A stretch of DNA of 64,000 nt from Hypericibacter terrae. GTDB lineage: Bacteria > Pseudomonadota > Alphaproteobacteria > Dongiales > Dongiaceae. The position numbers and the translations under genes are program-made. The notes below the pieces were generated by a model, which searched no databases, was not told where the DNA came from, and saw only the letters and a program-made list of their open reading frames with translations. This document shows, piece by piece, positions 26,531 through 33,793 of this stretch (position 1 is its first letter; each line of letters begins with the position of its first letter). The stretch is from positions 5,423,001-5,487,000 of the forward strand of contig NZ_CP042906.1 of NCBI RefSeq assembly GCF_008728855.1, read 5' to 3'.

Positions 26531-27550
26531 ATGGCCCGTGGATTCCTTCTGGGAAAATTCCTCCCGCCGCATCAGGGTCACGTGCTGCTCTGCGATTTCG
26601 CCCGCGACTATGTCGAGGATCTGACGATCCTGGTCTGCAGCCTGCCGCGCGACCCCATTCCCGGCGCCCTGCGCTTCGCCTGGATGAGGGAGCTCTTCCC
26701 CGAAGCGCGCGTCGTGCATCTGACCGATGAGGTTCCGCAGGCGCCGTCCGAGCATCCGGATTTCTGGCCGATCTGGCGCGGAATCGTGAAGCGCGCCCAT
26801 CCCGAGCCGATCGACTTCGTCTTCGCCTCGGAGAGCTACGGCCATCGGCTGGCGGCGGAGGTCGGTGGCCGTTTCGTGCCGGTGGACCCGCCGCGTTTTG
26901 CCGTACCCGCCGCCGGCCGCGACGTGCTGGGCGATCCCTTCGCCCATTGGGACCGCATCCCGGCGCCGGTCCGGCCCCATTTCGTGAAGCAGATCTGCCT
27001 GTTCGGGCCCGAAAGCACCGGCAAATCGACATTGGCGCGCCGGCTGGCCGCGCATTTCGACACGCTGTTCGTGCCGGAATATGGGCGCACCCATACCGAG
27101 CATTTCGGCACGGGCTGCAGCCTGGAGGATCTCGTTCTGATCGCGCGCGGCCATGGGGCGCTGACGGCGGCGGCGGCCCGACAGGCCAACCGCATCCTGC
27201 TGCTCGACACCGATCCGGTCCTGACCGCGGTCTGGTCGGACATGTTGCTGGGAGAGCGAGATCCGCGGCTCGATCACATCGCCAGGCCGGCCGATCTCTA
27301 TCTGAACTGCGATGTCGACGTGCCCTGGATCGACGACGGCACGCGCTATTTCCCGGATCCCGAGATGCGGGCCCGCTTCGCCCGGCGATGCCAGGCGGAA
27401 CTGACCGGACGCAACCTGCCGCACCTGACGCTGACCGGCGATTGGGAGGAGCGCTTCCGGCAGGCGGTCGCCGCGATCGTGGATCGCTTCCCCCAACTGG
27501 CTGCGACGACCGGTTCAAGATCGCCTGCTCCCTCCTTGCCACAGGGATGA
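26531..27550 (+). CDS. nadR: NadR-like bifunctional NMN adenylyltransferase / ribosylnicotinamide kinase
   Basis: This 339-residue enzyme has two cytoplasmic domains. Residues about 1-150 are a nucleotidyltransferase fold with GKFLPPHQGHVLL, the phosphate-binding GKFxPxHxGH motif. Residues about 155-339 form a P-loop kinase with Walker A GPESTGKS (about 159-166). Together they make NMN and NAD from ribosylnicotinamide. It lacks the DNA-binding helix-turn-helix of enterobacterial NadR, so it is purely catalytic. The start at 26531 follows CGGAG. It stands as a single gene, with a hairpin (27554-27575) just after its stop. Confidence 0.87.
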   Translation: MARGFLLGKFLPPHQGHVLLCDFARDYVEDLTILVCSLPRDPIPGALRFAWMRELFPEARVVHLTDEVPQAPSEHPDFWPIWRGIVKRAHPEPIDFVFASESYGHRLAAEVGGRFVPVDPPRFAVPAAGRDVLGDPFAHWDRIPAPVRPHFVKQICLFGPESTGKSTLARRLAAHFDTLFVPEYGRTHTEHFGTGCSLEDLVLIARGHGALTAAAARQANRILLLDTDPVLTAVWSDMLLGERDPRLDHIARPADLYLNCDVDVPWIDDGTRYFPDPEMRARFARRCQAELTGRNLPHLTLTGDWEERFRQAVAAIVDRFPQLAATTGSRSPAPSLPQG

Positions 27551-27553
27551 CTC

Positions 27554-27575
27554 GGCCCACTTGGTAGAGTGGGCC
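27554..27575 (+). terminator. Hairpin after the NadR-like gene
   Basis: GGCCCACT (27554-27561) and AGTGGGCC (27568-27575) form a perfect 8-bp stem with a 6-base loop, three bases after the stop. Only TT follows, so termination would be weak without other factors. Confidence 0.5.
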
Positions 27576-27735
27576 TTCCATCAGGGGGTGGGCTCTTCCT
27601 CGATCATCAGGACCAGGACTCGCGCCGGCCGCTCGCAACCGGATAAGATCGACGGCGTGATCGCCCGCGTTGAGGGCGGTAGTTCCACAGTTCAGGAGGC
27701 GACGACCCGGGTTCCCGAATTCCACAGGAGGCGTT

Positions 27736-29232
27736 ATGCGCGTGCTTTTCGTCCACCCCGGCCCCTTGATGTATAGCGAGGTCTATCTGCGCCTGGAGCC
27801 GCTTGGCATGGAGCGGGTCGCCCAGGCTGTACGCGCCGCGGGCCACGAGGTCCGGCTGATCGACCTGCAGAATTTCGGGCATGAGGATCTTGCGGACGAG
27901 CTCAAGAGCTTCAATCCGCGCGCCATCGGCTTCTCGCTGAATTACCTGGCCAATCTGCCGGAGGTTGTCGACCTCGCGAAGAGCGCCAAGCAGCAGATCA
28001 AGGACTGCTATGTGTTCGTCGGCGGGCACAGCGCCTCCTTCATCGCCGACGAGCTGCTCGAGCATGGCGGCGGCGCCATCGACTGCGTGCTGCGCGGGGA
28101 GGGCGAGATCGCGACGCCCATGCTGATCAGCGCGATCGAGGATGGCGGGGTGGACCGGGTCCCCGGCACCGTGACCGTCAAGGGCCGCGGGCCCGTCCCG
28201 GTTCTGCTCGAGAGCCTGGACCAGTTCCCGCCGGCGCGCGATCTCCTGCGCCGGCGCAAGAACTACTTCATCGGCATGCTCGATCCCTGCGCCTCGATCG
28301 AGTTCACGCGGGGCTGCCCCTGGGATTGCTCCTTCTGCAGCGCCTGGACCTTCTATGGCCGCAGCTATCGCATGGCGAGCGCCGAGGCGGCAGGCGAGGA
28401 GCTGGCGAGGATCAAGGAGCCCAACGTCTTTATCGTCGACGACGTCGCCTTCATCCATCCCGAGCATGGCTTTGCGATCGGACGCGAGATCGAGCGGCGC
28501 AACATCCGCAAGCAATATTACCTGGAGACGCGGGCCGACGTGCTGATCCGCAACCAGGAGGTCTTCACCTACTGGAAGACGCTGGGACTCAAATATCTGT
28601 TCCTCGGGCTGGAGGCGATCGATGCGGAAGGCTTGAAGCTGCATCGCAAACGGTCTTCGCCCGGCACCAACTTCGAGGCGCTCGAGATCGCGCGCAAGCT
28701 CGGCATCAAGGTCGCCATCAATCTGATCGCCGATCCCGACTGGGACAAGGAGCGCTTCGCCGTGGTGCGCGAATGGGCGCTGAGCGTGCCCGACGTCGTG
28801 CATTTCACGGTCGCCACCCCCTATCCCGGCACCGAGCTGTGGTTGACCGAGGCGCGGCGCCTGGCCACGCGCGACTACCGCCTGTTCGACATCCAGCATG
28901 CGGTGCTGCCGACCCGCCTGCCCCTGCTCGAATTCTACCAGGAGCTGGTGGAAACCCAGCGCAACATCGCCCAGAAGCATATGGGCTTCCGCGCCTTGCG
29001 CGACACCGCGGGGCTGATCCTGAAGCTCGCCCTCCAGGGCCAGACCAACTTCGCGCGCTCGATCTGGAAATTCGACCGGGTCTATAACGCCCAGCGGCAA
29101 TTCGCCGACCATCAGCAGCCGGTCACCTACGCCATCCGCCCGCCCCCGCCCGCGGTGAAGGTGGCGAGAGATTCACCGGATCTCTATGTGCATCCTCGCC
29201 GCGAGCATGCGAAGCGGCAGGCGCAGGTTTAG
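27736..29232 (+). CDS. hpnR: Hopanoid C-3 methylase, B12-binding radical SAM enzyme
   Basis: This 498-residue protein has an N-terminal cobalamin-binding domain (about 1-150, ending near FVGGHSASF) and a radical SAM core with CPWDCSFC: Cys at about 194, 198 and 201 bind the 4Fe-4S cluster. The motif SAWTFYGRSYR and the start MRVLFVHPGPLMYSEVYLRL fit HpnR, which adds a methyl to C-3 of hopanoids. The start at 27736 has AGGAGG 4-9 bases before it. No other hopanoid gene lies in the window. The call is from memory of the family pattern. Confidence 0.8.
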   Translation: MRVLFVHPGPLMYSEVYLRLEPLGMERVAQAVRAAGHEVRLIDLQNFGHEDLADELKSFNPRAIGFSLNYLANLPEVVDLAKSAKQQIKDCYVFVGGHSASFIADELLEHGGGAIDCVLRGEGEIATPMLISAIEDGGVDRVPGTVTVKGRGPVPVLLESLDQFPPARDLLRRRKNYFIGMLDPCASIEFTRGCPWDCSFCSAWTFYGRSYRMASAEAAGEELARIKEPNVFIVDDVAFIHPEHGFAIGREIERRNIRKQYYLETRADVLIRNQEVFTYWKTLGLKYLFLGLEAIDAEGLKLHRKRSSPGTNFEALEIARKLGIKVAINLIADPDWDKERFAVVREWALSVPDVVHFTVATPYPGTELWLTEARRLATRDYRLFDIQHAVLPTRLPLLEFYQELVETQRNIAQKHMGFRALRDTAGLILKLALQGQTNFARSIWKFDRVYNAQRQFADHQQPVTYAIRPPPPAVKVARDSPDLYVHPRREHAKRQAQV

Positions 29233-29245
29233 GGCGACGTCGGGT

Positions 29246-30418
29246 TCAGGGCGGTGACGACGCCGCCCAGGCGGCGAGCTTGCGCATGAAGCCGACGCAG
29301 GCCTCGACCTGGGCGATCTCGATGAACTCGTCGGGCTTGTGCGCCTGCTGGATGCTGCCGGGGCCGAACACGACGGCGGGGATGCCGGTCTGCTGGAAAT
29401 GGCCGGCCTCGGTGCCGAAGGCCACACCGATGGCCTCGTTGACGCCGGTGAGCGCATGGATCAGGGCCTCAGCCGGCGAATCCGGCTCGGGCATCAGGGG
29501 CGGCAGGGCCACCAGCGTCGCGGTCTCGACCTCGGCCTCCTCGGCCGCCTGACGCATCCGGGGCAGCAGTTCGGTTTCGACGAAATTCCGCACCCGCGCG
29601 ACGATGGTCTCGGGCGCCACGCTGGGGAGGGGGCGAAACTCCCAGATGATCTCGCATCGTCGCGCCACGATATTGAAGGCGGTACCGCCATCGATCTGGC
29701 CGACATTCACCGTGGTGTAGGGCGGATCGAAGCTCTCGTCCTGGGGACCCTCGTCACGCAGCTCCGCGGCGAGCCGCGAGAGAAAGGTCAGGAACTCGGC
29801 CGCCGAGAAGATCGCGTTGAGGCCCCGTTGCGGCGCGCTCGAATGGCCGTCGCGGCCCGTGAAGCGGGTGCGGAACACCAGATCGCCCTTGTGCCGGTTG
29901 GCGAGCTGCATCGAGGTCGGCTCGCCGATGATCGCCATCGCCGGCAGCGGCAGGTTGGCGGCGATGTCGCGCAGCATATGCGGTACGCCAAAACAGCCGA
30001 CCTCCTCGTCATAGGAGAGCGCCAGATGGATCGGCCGGCGCAAGCCGGCCTTCTGGAACTCCGGCACCAAGGCCAGCGCCACCGCGATGAAGCTCTTCAT
30101 ATCGCTGGTGCCGCGGCCATAGATCCTGTCGCCGCGCCGCGTCAGGGTGAAGGGATCGCTCTCCCAGGGCTGGCCCGCGACCGGCACGACGTCGGTATGG
30201 CCCGAGAGCACCACGCCGCCGGGACGATCCGGCCCGATGGTGGCGAACAGGTTTGCCTTGCGCTTGCTTTCGTCATAGGTGAGCCGGCTCTCGATGCCAC
30301 GGCCCGACAGATAGTCGCGCACGAACCCGATCAGGTTCAGGTTCGAATCCGCGGAGACGGTCGGAAAACCGATCAGCGTCTCGATCATCTCCATCGGCGA
30401 ATAGCGGCGCGCGCTCAT
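29246..30418 (-). CDS. argE: Acetylornithine deacetylase-like M20 hydrolase
   Basis: This 390-residue protein shows the M20 pattern in ArgE form: LSGHTDVVPVAGQPW, GRGTSDMKSFIA, YDEEVGCFGVP and IGEPTSM, plus a lid domain (about 180-290). ArgE releases acetate from N-acetylornithine in arginine synthesis. It is closer to ArgE than the M20 gene at 21198, but paralogous M20 enzymes act on many acyl amino acids, so the role is probable, not certain. It is convergent with the HpnR gene (13-base gap) and divergent from the RraA-like gene. Confidence 0.8.
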   Translation of the reverse strand: MSARRYSPMEMIETLIGFPTVSADSNLNLIGFVRDYLSGRGIESRLTYDESKRKANLFATIGPDRPGGVVLSGHTDVVPVAGQPWESDPFTLTRRGDRIYGRGTSDMKSFIAVALALVPEFQKAGLRRPIHLALSYDEEVGCFGVPHMLRDIAANLPLPAMAIIGEPTSMQLANRHKGDLVFRTRFTGRDGHSSAPQRGLNAIFSAAEFLTFLSRLAAELRDEGPQDESFDPPYTTVNVGQIDGGTAFNIVARRCEIIWEFRPLPSVAPETIVARVRNFVETELLPRMRQAAEEAEVETATLVALPPLMPEPDSPAEALIHALTGVNEAIGVAFGTEAGHFQQTGIPAVVFGPGSIQQAHKPDEFIEIAQVEACVGFMRKLAAWAASSPP

Positions 30419-30583
30419 GACACCTCGGGGGCCTCGATCCGGCGCCTAGGCGAGCAGAGAATCGCGGCCTTGGCCAGCGTGAAATGGCTCCGTCCACGCC
30501 TTGCCCCGCGACGGCACCGCTTCCGTACCCGAGGGGCCGCCGCTATTCTGCGGGCCCGCCGCCGACAGGAAAGAGGAAGGGTC

Positions 30584-31075
30584 ATGGAGATTTCGCTCGC
30601 CGATCTGTGGGATGCCTATCCCGACGAGCTTCTCGTCTGCGAGGCGCAGTTCCGCGGCTTCGGCCGCCGGCAGAGTTTCGCGGGGCCCTGCATGACGGTG
30701 AAGGCGCATGAGGATCATCGGGCGCTCATGAGTCTGGCGGCGACGCCGGGCCAGGGCCGCGTGATGCTGGTGGATGCCGGCGGCTCCCTGCGCGTCGCCT
30801 CGATGGGCGACCGCATCGCCGCGGCGGCCGCGGCAAATGGCTGGGCCGGCGCCGTGATCCATGGCGCGATCCGCGACACGGCCGGCATCGACGCGATCGA
30901 TTTCGGGGTCAAGGCGCTGGGGACCACGGCGCGGCGCGGCGAGCTCGCGATCGGCGGGCTGGTGGGCGTGCCACTCTCATTCGCGGGCCTCGCGGTGAAG
31001 CCGGGCGACTGGGTCTATGCCGACCGCGACGCCGTCGCGGCCTCGGTGCGCGAGCTGCGGCTTCCCAAGGCCTGA
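30584..31075 (+). CDS. RraA family protein
   Basis: This 163-residue protein has the compact RraA/HMG aldolase fold: the segment LVDAGGSLRVASMGDRIAAAA, GWAGAVIHGAIRDTAGI (with the conserved Arg-Asp), and PGDWVYADRDAVAAS near the end. The RraA family includes inhibitors of RNase E and divalent-metal HMG/CHA aldolases; the Arg-Asp pair seen here fits an aldolase as well. The start follows AGGAAGGG. It ends 7 bases before the end of the convergent regulator gene. Confidence 0.82.
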   Translation: MEISLADLWDAYPDELLVCEAQFRGFGRRQSFAGPCMTVKAHEDHRALMSLAATPGQGRVMLVDAGGSLRVASMGDRIAAAAAANGWAGAVIHGAIRDTAGIDAIDFGVKALGTTARRGELAIGGLVGVPLSFAGLAVKPGDWVYADRDAVAASVRELRLPKA

Positions 31076-31082
31076 TGCCGGC

Positions 31083-31535
31083 TCAGGCGGCCGGTGGGGC
31101 TTCGGGGGCCAGACCCAGGCTTCGCGCCAGTTTCGCCCGAGGCACCAGCAGGTCCGCCAGCGTGTAACCATCGAGCGTTCGCAGGAAGGCGTCGGTCGCC
31201 TCGCGGAGCGCGCGGCGCAGGACGCAGCATCCTTCGATCCGGCAGAAGCCCTTCCCGGACAGGCATCCCATCACGGCGAGATCCTCTTCGGTCTCGCGCA
31301 CGACCGCGCCCAGATTGATCCGGTCCGGAGGTTTTCCGAGCCTGAGCCCGCCGCCCTTGCCGCGCACCGGCTCGAGATAGCCCTGCTGGCCGAGCCGGTT
31401 CACCACCTTCATCAGATGGGTCTTCGAGATATCGAAGCTTCGGGCGATCTCCGCGATCGTCGTGAGGCGCCCTGCGTTGGTCCCGACATAGATCAGCGTG
31501 CGCAGCGCGTAATCGGTCCCCAATGTCAGACGCAT
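31083..31535 (-). CDS. nsrR: Rrf2-family regulator, NsrR type
   Basis: This 150-residue Rrf2 repressor has a winged helix-turn-helix near residues 28-47 (IAEIARSFDISKTHLMKV) and a Cys cluster (GCLSGKGFCRIEGCC) that fits an Fe-S cluster that senses nitric oxide. The ATG at 31535 gives the family's usual start, RLTLGTDYALRTLIY; longer frames are rejected. The 11-1-11 operator at 31632-31654 lies between it and the divergent haemoglobin gene. NO would destroy the cluster and release both genes. IscR is the main alternative, but operator and target favour NsrR. Confidence 0.8.
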   Translation of the reverse strand: MRLTLGTDYALRTLIYVGTNAGRLTTIAEIARSFDISKTHLMKVVNRLGQQGYLEPVRGKGGGLRLGKPPDRINLGAVVRETEEDLAVMGCLSGKGFCRIEGCCVLRRALREATDAFLRTLDGYTLADLLVPRAKLARSLGLAPEAPPAA

Positions 31536-31631
31536 TTGGCCATCCTTCGCTCGCAAACCGGCCGGCGAAGGCAGGTCGGGCCTGCCCAGCTGCGACGCCC
31601 GACCGCATCCGCGGCGGAGGTTTCCGGCTAT

Positions 31632-31654
31632 AAGATATATATTATATGTATCTT
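31632..31654. promoter_or_regulatory. NsrR-type operator, 11-1-11 palindrome
   Basis: AAGATATATAT, one T, then ATATGTATCTT: the arms match in 10 of 11 positions and fit the known NsrR pattern AAGATGTATTT. It lies in the divergent gap, 69 bases before the haemoglobin ATG and 97 bases before the regulator ATG. Its AT-rich core may also hold the -10 regions. Confidence 0.75.
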
Positions 31655-31722
31655 TAGGCGTCGGCACAACGCCGGTGCCGACCCGCGGCATCGGAACCCC
31701 GCACCGGCAGAAAGGCCCGCGA

Positions 31723-32199
31723 ATGGACCAGGATGGCAAACGGTCGGAGCGCGATCTGATCGTCGACGACATCGTCGCGCGCACCGGAATCGACGAGGCG
31801 ATGATCCGGCGCCTGGTCCATGGCTTTTACGATCGCGCCCGCCTCGACCCGCTGCTTGGCCCGGTCTTCGCCAGCAAAGTCGGGGATTGGGACCATCATC
31901 TGGCGAAGATGTGCGACTTCTGGTCGTCCGTGGCGCTCATGAGCGGCCGCTATCACGGCCAGCCGATGGTGGCCCACCTGCCCCTGCCGATCGGCACGCC
32001 GCATTTCGACCGCTGGCTCGAGCTGTTCGGCGAGACGGCCCGGGCGCTCTGCCCACCCGCGGCGGCCGCTCACTTCCTCGAACGCGCCTATCGCATCGCC
32101 GACAGCCTCGAGCTCGGCATCGCGTTTCACAAGGGAGAGACCGGATCGAGCCGGCCACGGCGCCGGGCGCCGGCCATGCCTGAAACGACGACCTCGTAA
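31723..32199 (+). CDS. Group III truncated haemoglobin
   Basis: This 158-residue haem protein has the group III pattern: FYDRARLDPLLGPVF, WDHHLAKMCDFWSSVALMSGRYHG, and TPHFDRWLELFGETA with the proximal His. It would bind oxygen or NO in the cytoplasm and help detoxify NO. The start at 31723 is the ATG nearest the family's N-terminus. It lies opposite an NsrR-type regulator with a shared operator, which supports NO-responsive expression. The C-terminal tail (about 15 residues, Arg/Pro-rich) is unconserved in type. Confidence 0.85.
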   Translation: MDQDGKRSERDLIVDDIVARTGIDEAMIRRLVHGFYDRARLDPLLGPVFASKVGDWDHHLAKMCDFWSSVALMSGRYHGQPMVAHLPLPIGTPHFDRWLELFGETARALCPPAAAAHFLERAYRIADSLELGIAFHKGETGSSRPRRRAPAMPETTTS

Positions 32200-32289
32200 G
32201 GCAGCCGGCGGTAGGGACGCCGGCAGAAATTCGAGCGCCGGGGGTAGGCGGCTCTATGATCCAGCTCTCGCCCATTGCGGGAGGCCGTC

Positions 32290-32820
32290 ATGAAAAACCT
32301 GCCCCTGTCGAAGGTCTATCAATTGCTCGAGCCCGGCCCGGTCGTGCTGCTGACGACCGCCCGCAAGGGCCGCCCCAACGTCATGACCATGTCCTGGCAC
32401 ATGATGATGAAGTTCGAGCCGCCGCTGGTCGCCTGCATCGTGAGCGGCAACGATTACAGCTTCGCGGCCCTGCGGGCGACGCGCGAATGCGTCATCGCGA
32501 TTCCCGCCTCGAGGCTGGCGTCCAAGGTGGTGAAGGTCGGCAATTGCTCGGGCCGCGACACCGACAAGTTCAAGGCCTTCGGCCTGACGCCCATGCCGGC
32601 CCAGGATGTGAAGGCGCCGCTGATCGCCGAATGCTTCGCCAATCTCGAATGCAAGGTGACGGATACGCGCCTCGTGAATGACTACAATCTTTTCATCCTC
32701 GAGGTGACCAAGGCCTGGACCGACCCGGCGCAGAAGAATCCGAGAACCATCCACCATCAGGGCTTCGGGAAGTTCGCCGTGGATGGGAAGACGATCGCGC
32801 TCAAGTCGAAGATGCGGTAG
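32290..32820 (+). CDS. Flavin reductase-like FMN-binding split-barrel protein
   Basis: This 176-residue protein has the flavin-reductase/DIM6-NTAB fold, for example GPVVLLTTARKGRPNVMTMSW and CIVSGNDYSFAALRATRECVI. It would bind FMN and either reduce it or serve as a flavin shuttle. The start at 32290 has GGGAGG upstream. It could supply reduced flavin to a two-component monooxygenase such as the one at 23434, but they are 7 kb apart so this is only a possibility. Confidence 0.8.
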   Translation: MKNLPLSKVYQLLEPGPVVLLTTARKGRPNVMTMSWHMMMKFEPPLVACIVSGNDYSFAALRATRECVIAIPASRLASKVVKVGNCSGRDTDKFKAFGLTPMPAQDVKAPLIAECFANLECKVTDTRLVNDYNLFILEVTKAWTDPAQKNPRTIHHQGFGKFAVDGKTIALKSKMR

Positions 32821-32841
32821 GACGGAACGGCGGGGAAGGGT

Positions 32842-32892
32842 CGACGTCCCCAACTGGATTCGAATCCGTGTTACCGGGCCATCTAGACGATG
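32842..32892 (-). pseudogene. Decayed tRNA-Glu fragment lacking the anticodon arm
   Basis: Read on the minus strand, CATCGTCTAGATGGCCC matches the D-arm side of bacterial tRNA-Glu, then directly GGTAACACGG, TTCGAATCC and TTGGGGAC match its T-arm and 3' acceptor. The anticodon arm is missing, the 5' acceptor half is lost, and T-stem pairs 51-63 and 53-61 are mismatched. There is no CCA. It is not a working tRNA. Such relics often mark past integration at a tRNA gene. Confidence 0.65.
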
Positions 32893-32988
32893 AAGGCTCG
32901 AGGTGTGTGAGGGTCGTGGAAAGCCCCTTGGCGCGGCCGCAGCAGGAGCGGCTCGCCTTGAGTTGCTGCCGCGCCGATAGGAGCGCTG

Positions 32989-33420
32989 TCAGAATGTCCG
33001 TGGAACCAGACGACGTTGTTTCAAGTACCCGCCTGATAGGCCCAGGAGCGGCGGAAGGATGAATTCGGCCGCCCAGTAACCCACGGAGTGACCCGTGCCG
33101 CCCGCCGCGATGAAATATAGCCCCTGCAACACGCAGAATATCGACGACAAGGCGCCGTTCAAGAGTTCAGCCCGCTTGGCGATGCTTGCAGCGATATAGC
33201 CGGCCGCGATGGAAACCAAGCCGCCCGTCACGAAGGTCGCCACAATCGCCGCCGGCGCGCTCATGATTTCGGCAACCCGTCCCTGGACATCCGTCGCCCC
33301 CTGTCCCGGGATCCATCCGCTAAACGTGAGAACTAAGACGACGGCCACACCCAATATCCCACTCACGAAGATATCGAAAATGCCGCCGACCAATATGCCC
33401 AACAGCGAAATTCGCTTCAT
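32989..33420 (-). CDS. Small integral membrane protein of unknown function
   Basis: This 143-residue protein has about four hydrophobic spans: residues 5-33 (LGILVGGIFDIFVSGILGVAVVLVLTF in outline), about 57-78, about 88-107 and about 114-132, and short polar loops. No family is recognised. Its codon composition is visibly less GC-rich than its neighbours. It lies between a tRNA-Glu relic and an intact tRNA-Arg, facing the tRNA relic, with no partner gene. Transfer is possible but unproved. Confidence 0.55.
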   Translation of the reverse strand: MKRISLLGILVGGIFDIFVSGILGVAVVLVLTFSGWIPGQGATDVQGRVAEIMSAPAAIVATFVTGGLVSIAAGYIAASIAKRAELLNGALSSIFCVLQGLYFIAAGGTGHSVGYWAAEFILPPLLGLSGGYLKQRRLVPRTF

Positions 33421-33510
33421 GACCGATCCCCCTTCGCAATCCCATTCTGCGCCGGTCAGCCTATCGAGGAATGCAAGAGAGAGCGAGGATCGGCTGGCTT
33501 TATGCGAGAT

Positions 33511-33587
33511 TGGCGTCCCCGGGGTGACTCGAACACCCGACCCACAGTTTAGGAAACTGTTGCTCTATCCGGCTGAGCTACGGGGAC
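33511..33587 (-). tRNA. tRNA-Arg (anticodon CCT)
   Basis: The minus strand gives a complete 77-base cloverleaf: acceptor GTCCCCG/CGGGGAC, D-arm GCTC...GAGC, anticodon stem ACAGT/ACTGT with loop TTCCTAA (anticodon CCT, reading AGG), T-arm with TTCGAGT, discriminator G and encoded CCA. All stems pair. It stands alone. Confidence 0.95.
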
Positions 33588-33793
33588 GCCGTGGGAGGCG
33601 AAGCTAACGGCAGAGGCGGAGCCGCGCAATCGCCTCGACATCCGGGAATCGGGCGGCAAAACGCCCCGCCGGCAGAGGCCGGCGGCTGCGGCCCTCGCCC
33701 CTGGCACAGCGCCGACGATCCCTTTACCATCCGCGGCTTGCCGGTCGATGGCCGAATCGATCGGGATGGGAGCAGCAGGGGAAAAACCGGTCC

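Noticed and set aside
32842-32892. A functional tRNA-Glu
   Set aside because: The anticodon arm is absent, the 5' acceptor half is gone, and T-stem pairs are mismatched.
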